Source: Pollenia angustigena
Taxonomy: Eukaryota; Arthropoda; Insecta; Diptera; Polleniidae
Direction: 5' to 3'
Assembly (NCBI GenBank): GCA_930367215.1
Contig: OV884060.1
Location: 175,533,253 to 175,597,252 of the forward strand
Length of the DNA stretch: 64,000 nt
In this document: piece after piece, positions 42,230-54,439 of the stretch
Position numbering within the stretch: position 1 is the stretch's first letter
Layout of the letters: every line of letters starts with the position of its first letter
Notes under the pieces: model-generated
Database searches by the model: none
The model's input: the letters and a program-made list of their open reading frames with translations, nothing else
What the model was told of the DNA's origin: nothing
Made by a program: the position numbers and the translations under genes

Positions 42230-43431
42230 CACGGGTGTCATAGAAACCAATTTTATTGGAATTGGATTTGAAACCGACAAAAAAAAAATACGTTGGTGTC
42301 ATGAAATCCAATGTTGTCGGTTTTTTGTACGAACTTAAATTAGTGTCGGTTTTAGGTGTCATAGAAACCAATTTCATCGGATTTTTATTGAAAACAAACC
42401 AAGCAGCTTACAGCTCTTGTTTTTTTATTGGAAATACAAATAGTTTTGAAAAGCTTAATTTTTTTATTTTATTTTTTCAACCGTTAGATTTTTTGCATAG
42501 ATGGAAGTAAATAAAATTGTTAAAATATAATTTTTTGCATGTCTCCGGCAGCGGGTTGCTGCAAACTCGCAAAAGTCTTTTCCTCACTTTTTCAGCAAAT
42601 ATGCAACAAGAGCAATTTATTATTATATACATTTTATGGCTTGTTTAAAATATTGAAAAATTTCGCAAATTTTTGTGATTTTTGCAAACTTTTTTATGCT
42701 ATTTTCCGACATTTTATTTTATAAAACCCATTTATAAAATTCAAATAATTTTTAGGGGTTGTTTCCAATTTTGCAATTTTTTGCGAATTTTAGCCATGTT
42801 CGCGATAGAAGCGGTTTTTTCCTCTTATATTTCTGGTTCTTTACAGCTTTAACGATTTTTTTAATAAATATTAAACGTTGTTATCATGCCCATGTTTGCA
42901 AATTTTTGCGAATTTCCGCTAATTTAAAAATTTTTACCGAATTTTCGTCATTCCTTATAGTTTTAGGCACTTTTAATCTATTTTATGGCTTTTTTGAAAT
43001 AATAAAAAATTTTCGCGAATTTCCGCGATTTTTGCAAACTTTCCGAATTTTTGAGCAGCTTTGCTGCTTTATCGTCGCAAACTATATAAATAATTTTTTT
43101 TGGTCTTTTAATAAATTCGCTTTATATTTTTACAAAACAATAAAATTATACAAATGCAAATATTATAACGACGGCATTTATTTCATATGTTTACTGTTTT
43201 ACCATTCTTATTTTCTTTTCTATAATTTTCTTGTTATTAAAAACAACCAAAAATTGCATTTAAATAGGTAAACACATGCTACAAAACATAAAAAACAGAT
43301 AATTCGAATATCGTTTTTATTTGTATTCGAAAATAACAAAACCGACTTGTTTTCATGGCACCAAATTAAACCAATATTGGTTTACAAAGCCGACAAAAAG
43401 CAAAACCGACTTGGATTCTATGACACCCCTG
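42230..43431. mobile_element. hAT-like element with GTCGGTTT and GCGAATTT subterminal repeats
   Basis: The ends are CACGGGTGTCATAGAAACCA and, inward from the right, CAGGGGTGTCATAGAATCCA. GGTGTCAT(A)GAAA is repeated in direct orientation at 42233, 42296 and 42355. AACCGAC/GTCGGTTT occurs at least six times near both ends. The interior 42640-43040 holds diverged units of TTTCGCGAATTTCCGCGATT. The TSD is not resolved; frames at 42539 and 42759 are Phe-rich by-products of these repeats. Confidence 0.65.
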
Positions 43432-43659
43432 TTTAACACATTTTTATACAAAAAATTAGTTAAACTTGCACTGCTTTATTACCCCTTAGTTTTCTAAGTA
43501 TTGGTCTCTTCAATCCTTTAATTTTCTTTGTCCTATTTGAATTCGACTTTCCTTATCCTGCCGAGAGTAATGTCCTGCCAGCTTTTGACATGTTCACCTA
43601 ACGCCAGTTCTTTGAGTTCACATATGAACTTTTTTAACGGTTTAGCGAACTACAAAAAT

Positions 43660-43905
43660 GTATATCGGCATTTCCACAGAAAAGCTCTCTTTTTGTCACG
43701 TCACCTAGCAATTATTCTTGTAGTTTAGAACCACGTTGTTCAAATTTTTCCTCTCTTTCACTTTATGAAAACCTAGTTGCGCTCTACACCCATATGCAAA
43801 AAAGTAAATAATATTTTCATTATTCTTTAAGAAAGAATTAAAAATGGTTGGTGACGTTACGTGACAAAAAGTCGACATTTCTGTGGAAATGCCAATATTC
43901 TATAG
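43660..43905. mobile_element. MITE with GGCATTTCCACAGAAA arms
   Basis: The left arm ATCGGCATTTCCACAGAAA...CTTTTTGTCACGTCACC and the right arm are inverted copies (GACGTTACGTGACAAAAAGT then TTTCTGTGGAAATGCCAATA). About 245 bp; no ORF. Confidence 0.65.
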
Positions 43906-46505
43906 AAAATTATAACGTCTTTTGGCTTCTTCAGACGGCTTTACACTTTTGTGGGAAGTTAATACCCCAATTTTAACCGGGGCTTGAAATTGGCAGATCT
44001 TCCAAGATCGCCCGCGTCCTACCGCATACTACGAGAACTGGTGGCTCCTAGGTGGTAGGATATATGCCCTGCAATGTTTTTGGGTGACGCCACTTCACGG
44101 ATCAAGTGTTAGAAATGATCTTAGTACAAATAACGATGATGAAAATACCCCGGGTTAGGAATTAGTTTCTGCCCCTGATCATGGGCTAAGATCGCTTTGG
44201 CATTTAACTTGAAGTGAAATTGAAAAATCTCTGGCTCCTAAGCAGTTTAACTGCTTATTGTTCTTTAACCCATGTACTAAAATCCCCTGCGTGTATTATC
44301 TAAACACGAGGCGTATAATATTCAATCGTTGCTTAACCATTTTTAAACATTTTTTTCATTACTGTTCATTCTACAATATTAATAAATATAATTTTTTGTA
44401 CATTGACGTTTTCAGCACACTGTATTATTATTATTGGTTATAAAAGCAGCAGTAAGTAGCTGCTACTGTTATATGTTGCAAAAATTAATTGTTTTTTATT
44501 AAAAATAAAAAAAGTCACAATTTACAAAAGCAGCAGCAGACAGTAACTACCGCTGTTACTGCTGCTGTTGCATCTTTTTCAATATTGATTATTGATGACC
44601 AAATTTGAAGAAGTGGTTGAAATCAACTTGATTTTATATCTTCTTGGTGTTTTTATGTATTTTTTTTTTGTTTCTTTTCTTGCCGTGATTTTCTTATAGC
44701 TTGATGAAATGTGAATTAAGGCAATAAATTGAGCTGATAAATATTATTAATAAAGTTTCATTTTTGTAGTTTTTCATACATACGAAACTTTTTTTTCATT
44801 ACTTATGTATTTCATTAAAGTATTTTTGGTTAAAATTTAATTATTCTGTTAAAAATGTGTCAGAGAGAATGTTAAAATTTTAAATTATATAATTAAAGTA
44901 CTAAGAACTTTAATAAGCTCGGCAGCACAAATTGCCCATGTACTTTTAAGTGGTTAAGGATAAAACTGCAAATTGCTGGCAACAATCTTTAATGAGGACG
45001 ATTAAAAGTCGCAGCTTTGATTTGAATTCGTAATGGGACAAAGAAAACGTTGTTTTATGGAGCCTATGGAATCAGTGGTTGTTAAGAAAAAATGTTTTTT
45101 TTTTTTTGTAAAATGAGCAGATTAATTAAGTCTAGTGATATGTTTTCCCAAAAAGGGGATAATAGAAATAATTAACCGAAGGTTTTGATTGTACCAATAA
45201 AGGAAAAATCGTAAGAAATGTAAAAAAGTAAATGTATTAAAATGTCTTAGATATTTTACAATTTGAAATCGTTTTGGGTGAATAAAAGTAGAGATCACAT
45301 CAAAATAAGGTGTTGGCATTTTAGACGAGAGAATTTCGTAGAGCGCCAAAAACGAAATAGTGGTTATACAATACCCGAACTAACTCTTAATACGAATATT
45401 AAACAAATTAAGTGTGTCATACTATTTCGGTCAAGTACGAAATCACGAGAGAGAAATCCGACATCAGCAATAAATGAAAAAAGAATAAGGCAAAACATTT
45501 ACTCCGATCTTTCATTTTCGATGTACATAATTTAACGTTAAAATCGTCTTAGTCCACATACTTCTATTTAAAGGCGATTTTTATTATTTTTTAGTAAAAA
45601 AAAATTTAATTGAAAATTGCTTTTTTTTGTAAAAAAAATAAATATTTTATTGAAAATTTAATGTTTTGGTAAAAAAAACTGGCTTTTTTAGTAAAAAAAT
45701 AAATTTTGTAGTGAACAATTAATAATATTATAAAAAAATTGTTTTTAATACAAAATACGTTGTGAAAATGCGTGTTCAAAAATGAACATTAAATTCCGCT
45801 CCTTAGTCGTTCGGTCGCTTCGGTAGATTTGTCGAAAACACAAACGCTAATTGTGTTTGTGTATTAAATCAATAAAAAAAATAACTTTTCCCTGTTTATC
45901 ATATTTCAAACACAAAAATAATACTGTTCTTATCCAACTCAACAAAAAGATGAGAACATATAATTTTGCTCCGTTTTTTTTTTAACAAACTTCATTGTGT
46001 TCGGTTCAGCTCGTTAGTGTTCGTTTGTTTCAGTTGGGCTTAGCAATACACAATACAAATACATACACATGCTTTTCGTGCCGTGGTCGTTGCTAAAATT
46101 TTTTGTTTGTTCATTTCATCATAAAAAAAGAAACATTATAGAACATTAAAATATAATGTTTGTCTACAGAACCACTACAATTGCTCTTTTTTAACGAAGA
46201 ACAGAACACCATAAAATGTTCGGCTACTTCTTGAAAATAGTTACGAACGGTATTAAGGGTTGTGTCCGTCTACACAAACAATACAAAAATAGATATCGTT
46301 CCTGGGTGTGTGAGCCGACCGCTAAATAATGTTCTGTTTATTTCCGAACACTGGTGAAAATACGATTTTAGAGAACTTTCTTTAATAACATCTTAATTAG
46401 ATTTAGCTAATGGTGATTTTTAGTGGTTAAAGAATTTCATATGGAAATTTGTTTTGCTTTTTTTAAAGTGGTAAAGTTGTCATTAATTTAAACCCAAATA
46501 AAGAA
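43906..46505. other. AT-rich non-coding DNA with CAG-rich hairpin
   Basis: At 44529-44573 an inverted pair GCAGCAGCAGACAGTAAC / GTTACTGCTGCTGTTGC forms a hairpin; a shorter one (AGCAGCAGTAAG...GCTGCTACTG) is at 44445-44468. At 45590-45740 is a degenerate run of 'TTTTRGTAAAAAAAWW..TTGAAAATT' units. A segment at 43970-44170 is GC-richer but unidentified. Confidence 0.45.
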
Positions 46506-46506
46506 C

Positions 46507-47393
46507 AGGGTGACCCAAGCAAGAGCTAACAATGTCTTAACAATTTTAGTTTTAGATCCAACTTTCGAATTCACTCCAGTGTTGTTCTGAAAGTTCCTAA
46601 CTGGACAAACGGGCGACAAGTTGAGACAGATGGATCTGCCGCAAAAGGTGAAATGTTGCCGGTAGTGCGAATATTTCGATTAGCATCACTGCCAGGGCGG
46701 CAGATCAATGAAGCCCGTTACTTAAAAAAAATATTCACGATATTTTCGCTGAGCTATAGCCAGTGCAGCAACGACCAAAAAAACTTTAACAACCAACATT
46801 TTAAAAAAGGTTGCCAAATGTAAAAAATTTCACGAAATTTTAAATGTCTTTTGCTAATTGAAAAAAAAAAAAATTTTTAATATTGAAATTTGTTAACACT
46901 CAAAATTTAATAATTAGTATTGTGGTTATTTTATTAAACTGTTTTATGGTTTTTATTCCAAATTTTAATCAGGTTAAAGTTTATTGAATTTAATTTAATT
47001 TGATGAAAGGAAGAAGAAAGGAATTTTACAACATGAAATTAATTAAAATTTTATCGATGATTTTCATTATTGACTCAGCTGGGAACCGAACCCAGCTTTG
47101 CACGGTCAGGTTGTCCAGACGTTTCGATTAAAATCAATAAATACTGAATCAATAAGAAACATTAACGAAAGTCTAGTAATGTTGAAATTTCTTATTTAAA
47201 TATGTAGCAAAATTAATTTAAAGTTGAAAATATTGGATAAAGGAAAAATAAATATATTTTGCAATATATATTAGCTTGAACTTGACTTAAAAATAAGAAG
47301 ATATTCCGTAATAACCTGCAAAAAAAACAACTTTATAACAAATTAAAAAAGTCATACGTGTTAAGCATTGGTAGAACTTATCTGGGTCACCCT
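46507..47393. mobile_element. hAT-like element, ends AGGGTGACCCA, with nested SINE
   Basis: The ends are perfect over AGGGTGACCCA and partial beyond it (AAGCAAGAGCTAAC versus GATAAGTTCTACC). The TSD is unclear. It contains a SINE copy at 47000-47160. Confidence 0.6.
47000..47160 (-). mobile_element. tRNA-derived SINE
   Basis: Read from 47160 it contains CTGACCGTGCAAAGCTGGGT, with a B-box-like GGTTCGGTTCCCAGC (about 47080-47095), then AGCTGAGTCAATAATG and the family 3' segment ATTTCATGTTGTAAAATTCC. The same 3' segment ends the SINE at 28760, so they share a family. Confidence 0.6.
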
Positions 47394-47583
47394 AAATATA
47401 TATATTTAGTATCTTAAGGAACCCGTACACGATATGTTTTTTTTATATCTGACTTGTTAAATTTCTTACTGCAAAATACTTACATGCCGAGTGTTATGTT
47501 TATAGCATTTCTTCGGTAAAAGTCAGACGCAAAGTTATCTGACAAAGTTTAACTTATAGTGCCCTATTTTCTTTTGACATCTA

Positions 47584-48362
47584 CACACAGAAAAAAATCA
47601 ATGTAAATTCGTTCAAAACAAGGTTGATTTTACATTTTTCAGTAGTGATTTTGCTTCATTGTTGTTTCATGTTAATTTAACATGATTTTACAATAACTTG
47701 CGAACAATATATTTTTCTTTTAAAATAACTATAATTCATGTTAATTTAACATTGCAGTAAAGTTAGAGTTAGTTGAATGAAAGTTATTTAAAGTTGAAAC
47801 AACGTGAATTTCATGTAGAATCAAATTGGTTTGAGTTGATATAACAGTGTGAAGACAACATATGCATTTATTTAAGAATAATTTAAAACACTTACCCCTG
47901 TAACACATGTTTCACTTATTTTGTATCTCCTTTGTTAACAGAAGCATCAGCAGAATGGCCCGATATCGTTTTCGTCATCATTCTGCTTTGAAAACTTGAT
48001 GTACTATTTAACTAAATAATTTTAATTAAAAGAATACGGGAATTGTCTTCTTTTTATAACATATTTTAAACATGAAAATAAAAAGATGTACATACTTAAG
48101 TGTGTATGCATGTTAATTTAACAAGATAAACTTTTGATTTTAATATAAAACAGGTTTTTATGGATTCAATATTGAAGATTGTTATTTTAACAGTGAACAA
48201 TATTAAATAAACGTGATTTAAGGTAATTTTAATATTTTTCATTTAAAATTAATATGAAATAATGATAAATTTAAATAAAGGGCATACTTTTGCAGAAATT
48301 TACCATGATTCTCAATCAACATTTCGCAATGTTATTTTAACATTGGTATTTTTTTCTGTGTG
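47584..48362. mobile_element. TA-flanked element, ends CACACAGAAAAAAAT
   Basis: TA duplication at 47582-47583 and 48363-48364. The ends are CACACAGAAAAAAATCAATG and, inward from the right, CACACAGAAAAAAATACCAA. Palindromic GTTAATTTAAC or related ATGTTAAATTAAC words recur (47672, 47737, 48111) with ATGTTATTTTAACAT near the right end. No ORF. Confidence 0.8.
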
Positions 48363-48364
48363 TA

Positions 48365-48861
48365 CTGTTTATTATGAATATTATATTCAGCTATGGGCAA
48401 ATTCAAAATGAAAATTCAAAAAGAGCGAACGATGTGTATACATACACAAAAAACAAAGAGCAGAAGAGCATAAAACCAACACATGCAAACGTAAATAAAC
48501 CAATACAATGCCACACATGCACAACTTTCAATGTAGTGGTGCCCATACCTGATTATATTCCAATTTCGTTCATAATATGAACTGCAAAAATAGCTTAATC
48601 GACATAACTTTCATTTTTGGTTTTTTTTTTTTAATTAATTAATTTATTGGCAGAACTTGCATCATCTCCTAGAACTTCATGGTCACATAAGGTACCGTTA
48701 CGATTTTATAGCAAAAACAATTTTAGCTTAAGCGACAACTTTTATAAAAAAATTTTTATGAAATAAAATAAATTAAAAAATAAAAAAACCTAAGCTGCCA
48801 ACATGCTGTGCAAGTGGTTTTTTTCATTTTGTTTTTTATTAACCTACTAAGAAGAAGATAA
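48365..48861. other. AT-rich non-coding DNA
   Basis: The 68-codon frame at 48374 has no recognisable domain. Confidence 0.4.
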
Positions 48862-49128
48862 GAAGAGATAAACTCACTGTTTATAGTTGATGTTTTTGTT
48901 TAAACTTTGATATTCTTACAAGTAGAACTGTTGCTTATAATTCCTATACGCTTAACAGTTTTATTTGGTTTAATATCTTTAGTTTTTCTAAGATCTTTAT
49001 GGATGAAGTTTCCTGACGATCTGGCCTAAGCAACTAGTGAAATAAATGTCAGTGTTTTTATCAAAAATAAAAATTGGGAATTAAGCACGAATAACAAAAT
49101 CTTTTAAATTAAAATTTTGTATTCCCAA
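48862..49128 (+). mobile_element. single-arm copy of the foldback element
   Basis: It matches the right arm of 9638-10273 (AGATAAACTCACTGTTTATA, GGATGAAGTTTCCTGACGAT, CTGGCCTAAGCAAC, AATTAAGCACGAATAACAAA), with an internal deletion near 49044. It continues through TTTTGTATTCCCAAAAAATT, showing that the repeat is larger than the palindrome. Confidence 0.8.
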
Positions 49129-49741
49129 AAAATTACTTTGATAATAAACTGGCAAGTGCACGGCTTAATAAAAAAACCTTCTGCTGTAAGATTGTGTTTA
49201 TCGCTTAAGCTTTTTTACGGTAAGAGATCGATTTGAGTAGAAATAACACTGCCAAATTTTGTGATGGCCGGTTATTATTAATCAATGTCCTATGGAAAAG
49301 GTTTCTTCCAATTGCACAGGACAAGCTCTCAAATAAATCATACTACCAAAAATTAATTTGTTGTTTAAAATGTGGAATGTAATAAATCGTTCCAAAGTTA
49401 TGAAGTTTAGTACAAATTATTTACTTAAGACATCAAACAATTAAATAAAATCTAATAAAATAGTTTTGAATAAAGTTATGTAGTAACATTTTATGTGTGC
49501 ATTATTGGCTATAAATCTTTCTATCCTCAAGCTATGTTCACATTATGTGTATTTGTAACTTTAATACACACATGTGATATTATGTGTTTGTCGAAATTTG
49601 AGTTTGACATAAGGTTTATAATTTACATGTTCACATGTTGGAATGTAACTTACATTTGACATAAGCTATCAAAAATAAAACAAAACATACTTATCATAAA
49701 TTTGTGTATTTTGTATCTTTTGTATTATTTTATTACTATTA

Positions 49742-50662
49742 TCTATCTATCTATATATATAAAAATGAAAAATGTTTGTATGTTTGTTTGTTTGTATGTT
49801 GGCTTATAGACTCCTAAACTACCGAACCGATTTTCCTGACATTTTTACAGTGACATCACGTGAGCCCTTAAAATAAAAAAAGCTACTTATTTTTTCGATA
49901 GGGGCAGGAATTGATACCCCCCATTTGATGCCAAAATATCGCATATCTTAAGAGCCGCTGCACGCATTTTGTTGAACTTTTGGTAGTAGGATCTTCTGAG
50001 CCCCAAAATTGAAATCAAATAGCAGCAGGAGAAGTGGTTCCCCCCATAGGACGCCAATGTTTAATATCGCATATCTTAAGAACTGTTATAGTGAGATTGT
50101 TCAAACTTTGCAGAAGTCACTCTTATGGTATACTACACTTTTGAAAATAACAATAAAGCGGGTAGGCGCAGGGGGAAAATACCTCTCATAGGATGCATAT
50201 ATTAAATATCGCTCAACTGAAGAACTATTAAAGGGAGAGTCCTCAACCGTGGTTAAAGCTACTATTATGTTAAACCAAAAATTTCAATATAGAAATGGCG
50301 GGGTAGACAGAGGAGGAGCAGTACCCCTCATATATAGATATATTAATAAGAGCCGCTGCACGCATTTTGTTGAACTTTTGGTAGAAGGATTTTCCGAGCC
50401 CCAAAATTGAAATCAAATAGCAGCAGGGGAAGTGGTTCCCCCCATAGAACGCCAATGTGTAATACCGCATATCTAAAGAACTGTTATAGTAAGAATGTTC
50501 AAACTTTGTAAAAGTCACTCTTATAATATACTACACTTTTGAAAATAAAAATAAAGCGGGTAGGCACAGGGGGAAGTACCTCCCATAGGATGCATATATT
50601 TAATATCTATCTACTGAAGAAGTGGTTAAAGAAGTGTAGCGAAGCGCACCGGGTTAAGCTAG
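49742..50662 (+). mobile_element. short non-autonomous Helitron-like element
   Basis: The 5' end TCTATCTATCTATATATATA leads into AAAAATGAAAAATGTTTGTA, and the 3' end reads GTAGCGAAGCGCACCGGGTT then AAGCTAGT. The last bases are CTAG with a following T, a small GCG-AAG-CGC hairpin stands about 12 bases before, and A precedes the start. TC...hairpin...CTAG between A and T is the Helitron signature. The exact 5' base is uncertain within the TCTA repeat. Inside is a duplication with period 398 (49949 and 50347). No Rep/helicase ORF. Confidence 0.7.
49949..50640 (+). repeat. tandem duplication, period about 398 bp, in Helitron-like element
   Basis: Both copies start TAAGAGCCGCTGCACGCATT and share GAACTTTTGGTAG, AGTGGTTCCCCCCATAG and ACTGTTATAGT. 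They show scattered substitutions, so the duplication is older than a recent slip. Confidence 0.85.
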
Positions 50663-50798
50663 TATTTATATTTATTAAAATTTCAATTAATTTTTGCCAC
50701 CACAAACGACTGTGTTAATAAAAAACAGCTGATGTCAGATGATTTGTCACTTGAAAATAGAACTAGTTCTTAACCAAAAATGTCATATGTACTGTAAC

Positions 50799-51062
50799 TA
50801 GTGTTTGGGAATTCCCGGACTTTTTCATTTCCCGGGAAACGGGAAAAAAAAATTTTATCCCGGGAAATTTTTATTACCAAAAAAAATCATAAAAAAGTCA
50901 TTAAAATGTAACAAAATTTATATTTAAAACAGTTTTATTAAAAATGAACAATATGTGTATCACAAATTTGCTTGTGTAAAACAAATTAAATATACAAAAC
51001 ACACAATTAAAAAAACTAGAGATCTTCATTACCAAATTTAAAAAAATAACATACATATATAA

Positions 51063-51116
<54 letters not shown>

Positions 51117-51961
51117 AATTATATTAGTTTTTAGTTTTTTAAAAATGTGGTTTTTAAAACTACTAATGCGTTGAGAGAGTCACTGGACATTCTATTTCTC
51201 TACTTCGTTCCAAAGTGAACAACAAGAGAAAAACCCTTTCACTTTCCACCGAAGTTGGTTTGATAGTTAAAAGAGCATTATACAGGTTTTCAATACATAT
51301 TCCTTGTTCAATTATTGCTTACTTCATACATATTAAACTCTTTTTTAAAGCAGTTTAGATTATTAATTTTCCGATATTTTGGAGTTGCTTTCGCATTAGT
51401 GATAGCATTTTCCAATTTTTTTTTTGAAAGTAGCATCAACTCGAATTTCTGTGATATCACCATCACTACTAGATTCTTCAGCATCTGAAGAACAGCTCAT
51501 AAAAAGTCGTCTATATATATTTTCTGCATATATTTTTAGACAACTTTTCGATATAGCCGAATACAAAATGTAATTATTTGTTTTCAGATAATTTAACTTC
51601 GCCTTGAAATTACATTTAAAAATATTTGATGTTTGTAAACTGCTGTTTTTTTTTTGTCTTTTTACAGTAATGTCAACAATTTAAATTTAAAACCGTATCA
51701 AAGCAAAAATCTATTTCTGCGAGTAAAAAAAATAAAACAAATCACTTTGAGGAACTGAAGTTTTGTTTAAAATATTTTTTATAAATAAAAAAAAACAAAA
51801 TTAAATTAAATTAAAATTAACGTTTTTTATGTAAATTTGCTTTTTTATGAAATTCCCGGATTTCCCGGGAAAAGTAAAAAAATTTCCCGGGAGTTGCCGT
51901 CAGAAATTTTCCGGGAATTCCCGGGAAATTAGACCCGGGAAATCCCGGACCCCAAACACTA
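50799..51961. mobile_element. hAT-type non-autonomous element, CCCGGG-rich ends, TSD ACTGTAAC
   Basis: A perfect 8-bp duplication ACTGTAAC (50791-50798 and 51962-51969). The ends are TAGTGTTTGGGAATTCCCGG and, inward from the right, TAGTGTTTGGGGTCCGGGAT. TTTCCCGGGAAA-type palindromes occur at 50850 and 50866 on the left and at least four times on the right (51855-51945). The body is AT-rich with an (AT)n run at 51067-51113. No transposase. Confidence 0.9.
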
Positions 51962-52068
51962 ACTGTAACACATAATATTGTTTGGAGGGGTTCAGGCGAT
52001 ATGTACAAATTTAACATGTGAAAAAGTGACAATCCACCTGACAAATACACATAATGTGAGCATAGCTT

Positions 52069-54435
52069 TAGTAAAAGAGTGTAGCCGAATATGGCATTCT
52101 TTCTAATGAACAATTTTATTAAAAACGTCTTGTATTCGGGCTTATTAAATTTTCGTTTTGTGATTTAAATGTACATATTTCATGAGTCAACAAGTCTACA
52201 GCTTTTTAGCATTAAATATTTTTTTTTTTTTAATTTCCCCAAAAGTATTTCCACCTTTTTGTTATACATATTGTCATTTTATTTCATATGTCCGTTTGTA
52301 ATGAGATGCCAAATATATAATCTATAATAACCATAAAAACTGTTATCTCATGTTCTTTTTGCCAAAAAAAAAAATAATAAAAAAATATATAATAATACCT
52401 GCATTACAAAATATCTCTGACGATATTCATCGTACTCGTTTCATTAAATAAAAACAAAAAAGTGAAAGAAACATACCTTATAAATATGCGTATGTCTCTT
52501 AAACTATCAATTATTTATTATACGAACACACAAGTATGTCTGTCTAAAATTTATTCTTATGAAGATCATGTCCAAAATGATGATCATGGTGATCAGCCAG
52601 AAAACACGAAACAACAAAAGGATCAAAAATTCATCCAAAAACACAATGTTTAAGAAATATTCTTCATTATACGGCGACATAATATTCCCCATACTAACAC
52701 ATACCAAAACAAGAAAAAATATATACATACAAATACTTGCGCAACAAAAAACAGTAGCTGAAAGAAAATTTTCTCATTTAAACGCATAAATAATTAGACA
52801 TGTTTTAATGTCCCGCAGGCAAAAATTGCAAACAACCATAAAAAAAGGAATAATTTCATCAAAAAATCTGATTTTATTAAAAAAAAAAAAAGAAAAACTT
52901 AAAACTGCAAGGAGTTGAAACTCAAGAACTAAACTGGCAATCAAAGTGATGATCGCTAAAACACGTACACCAAAAAATTGAAGACTACAAAACCCCAATA
53001 TTGATCACAAACAAAATTTCTACTATAACATACCACAAAAATAACAACAACAACAGCAACACCAATAATAAAATCACAAAAAGTCTTTGGTCAATAGCAT
53101 GACTGGAGGCGTTCCATAGTAGTTCATTTTTATATAAAAATTAGCCTGTTTTTTTTACATTTATTTTCGACGCTGTTGTTTTTGTTGTTGCCTTCCAATA
53201 TGTATATGTATGTACGGGTTGGGATTGTTGTTGAACAGCTACTGTTTTGTCACACAATCCTTTGCCAGCTATAGATTTTTGTATTTTGTTTGCCTTAGCA
53301 GAAACAATAAACATCTTATTGAAATGATCATACCCTTAACGCAACTCAAACTCATCATCGATCATCTGACATTAAAAGTTTGCTGAAATTCTTAAGTTTT
53401 ATTTCTGTGCTTTTTGTGAGTGGAATGAACACTTTTTCTTTTGGTGGTTTGTTAATTTTTATGTTTTGATGAAATGTTTGTATTCTGCTCTTTCTTCTCG
53501 TTAAAGGCTCTGAAATATTTTGAGATTTGTTACTTAACATAACTTTAATATGTTCAAATGTCATCTTTAAAATTGTGATGATCATCATTGTCAAGTGGCT
53601 GTTGAGTTTTGTTGTTAGTGCGACATTTTGCAAGTAACGAGTTAGTTGAGTTTTGCTAAAGTGACAAAACTGATCTTAATCGTAAAATTGTTTTGTGTTT
53701 AAAAGAAATATTTATTGGAATATTTAAGTCAAAATGAAAATTCAATTTTTCAGTGTAGATAATTTTTCGTTAGCTTTGAACGACTTAAAAATAAACTACG
53801 TAGTATTTTATTAAAGAGTTTATAAACGTATCAATATTCATTAGAGATCAAAGGCTGAGTCAAGATTGGGATCTACAGATATTACAGACTTATTTACTTA
53901 AAGACTAACGAAAGTCTTTAATTAGTGTTGATAAAATTAAGTTTACAATTTTTTTTTTAAGATTTGGCTTAAGGCCCAACTATAATGTGCATGCGCTTGC
54001 TTAAGCTACTGTCAAAAATTAACAAAAAAACTCTCAAATGCATTTAAAAACAAACAAAAAACATTTGATCTTGTACGGAATCTGCGATCAGTTTCGCAAT
54101 TTGCTTAAAGGTTCATGTACACGACATGTATTTTACATCTGACTTGTCAATTTTTCAAGTCACATGTATGTAATTGTGCATGATTGCCATAATTGCTGTT
54201 TTACATAAGGCTTATAATATTCGGTCAAAAAAGTATATCTAATTTGCTTCTGACATTGTTTCTGTTTTTTTTTTCGCACAGTTATTGCAGAAACCAAAGT
54301 AGTTATCGGTTGCAAAACAGCGTGCAGCGACCAAAATCATTTTTTATTGGGCCGTAAAAGAGTTCATCTTAACATTTTTTTCTTTAAACTCGAAGATTCC
54401 AATTTAGGATATTATAAGGAAATTTTTTTATATAT
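52069..54435. other. AT-rich non-coding DNA
   Basis: Poly(A/T) tracts and CAA repeats (53040-53060). The opposite open frames at 52507/52559 and the 92-codon minus frame at 53355 have no recognisable domains. Around 54118-54180 'GTACACGACATGTATTTTAC' resembles 47427-47455, possibly a fragment of one repeat. Confidence 0.4.
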
Positions 54436-54439
54436 GAAT

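Larger units (their letters stand above)
49529..52068. mobile_element. large inverted-repeat element holding a Helitron-like element and a hAT
   Basis: The ends AAGCTATGTTCACATTATGT and, inward from the right, AAGCTATGCTCACATTATGT match over 27 of 28 bases. CATGTGATATTATGTG-type words recur inside the left end. The 2.5-kb span is mostly the nested Helitron-like element and the CCCGGG hAT. Without them about 450 bp remain, a MITE-like size. TSD not resolved. Confidence 0.7.

Noticed and set aside
53355..53633. A 92-codon minus-strand host gene
   Set aside because: Lys/Ser/Thr-rich frame in AT-rich DNA, no domain, no splice or promoter support.
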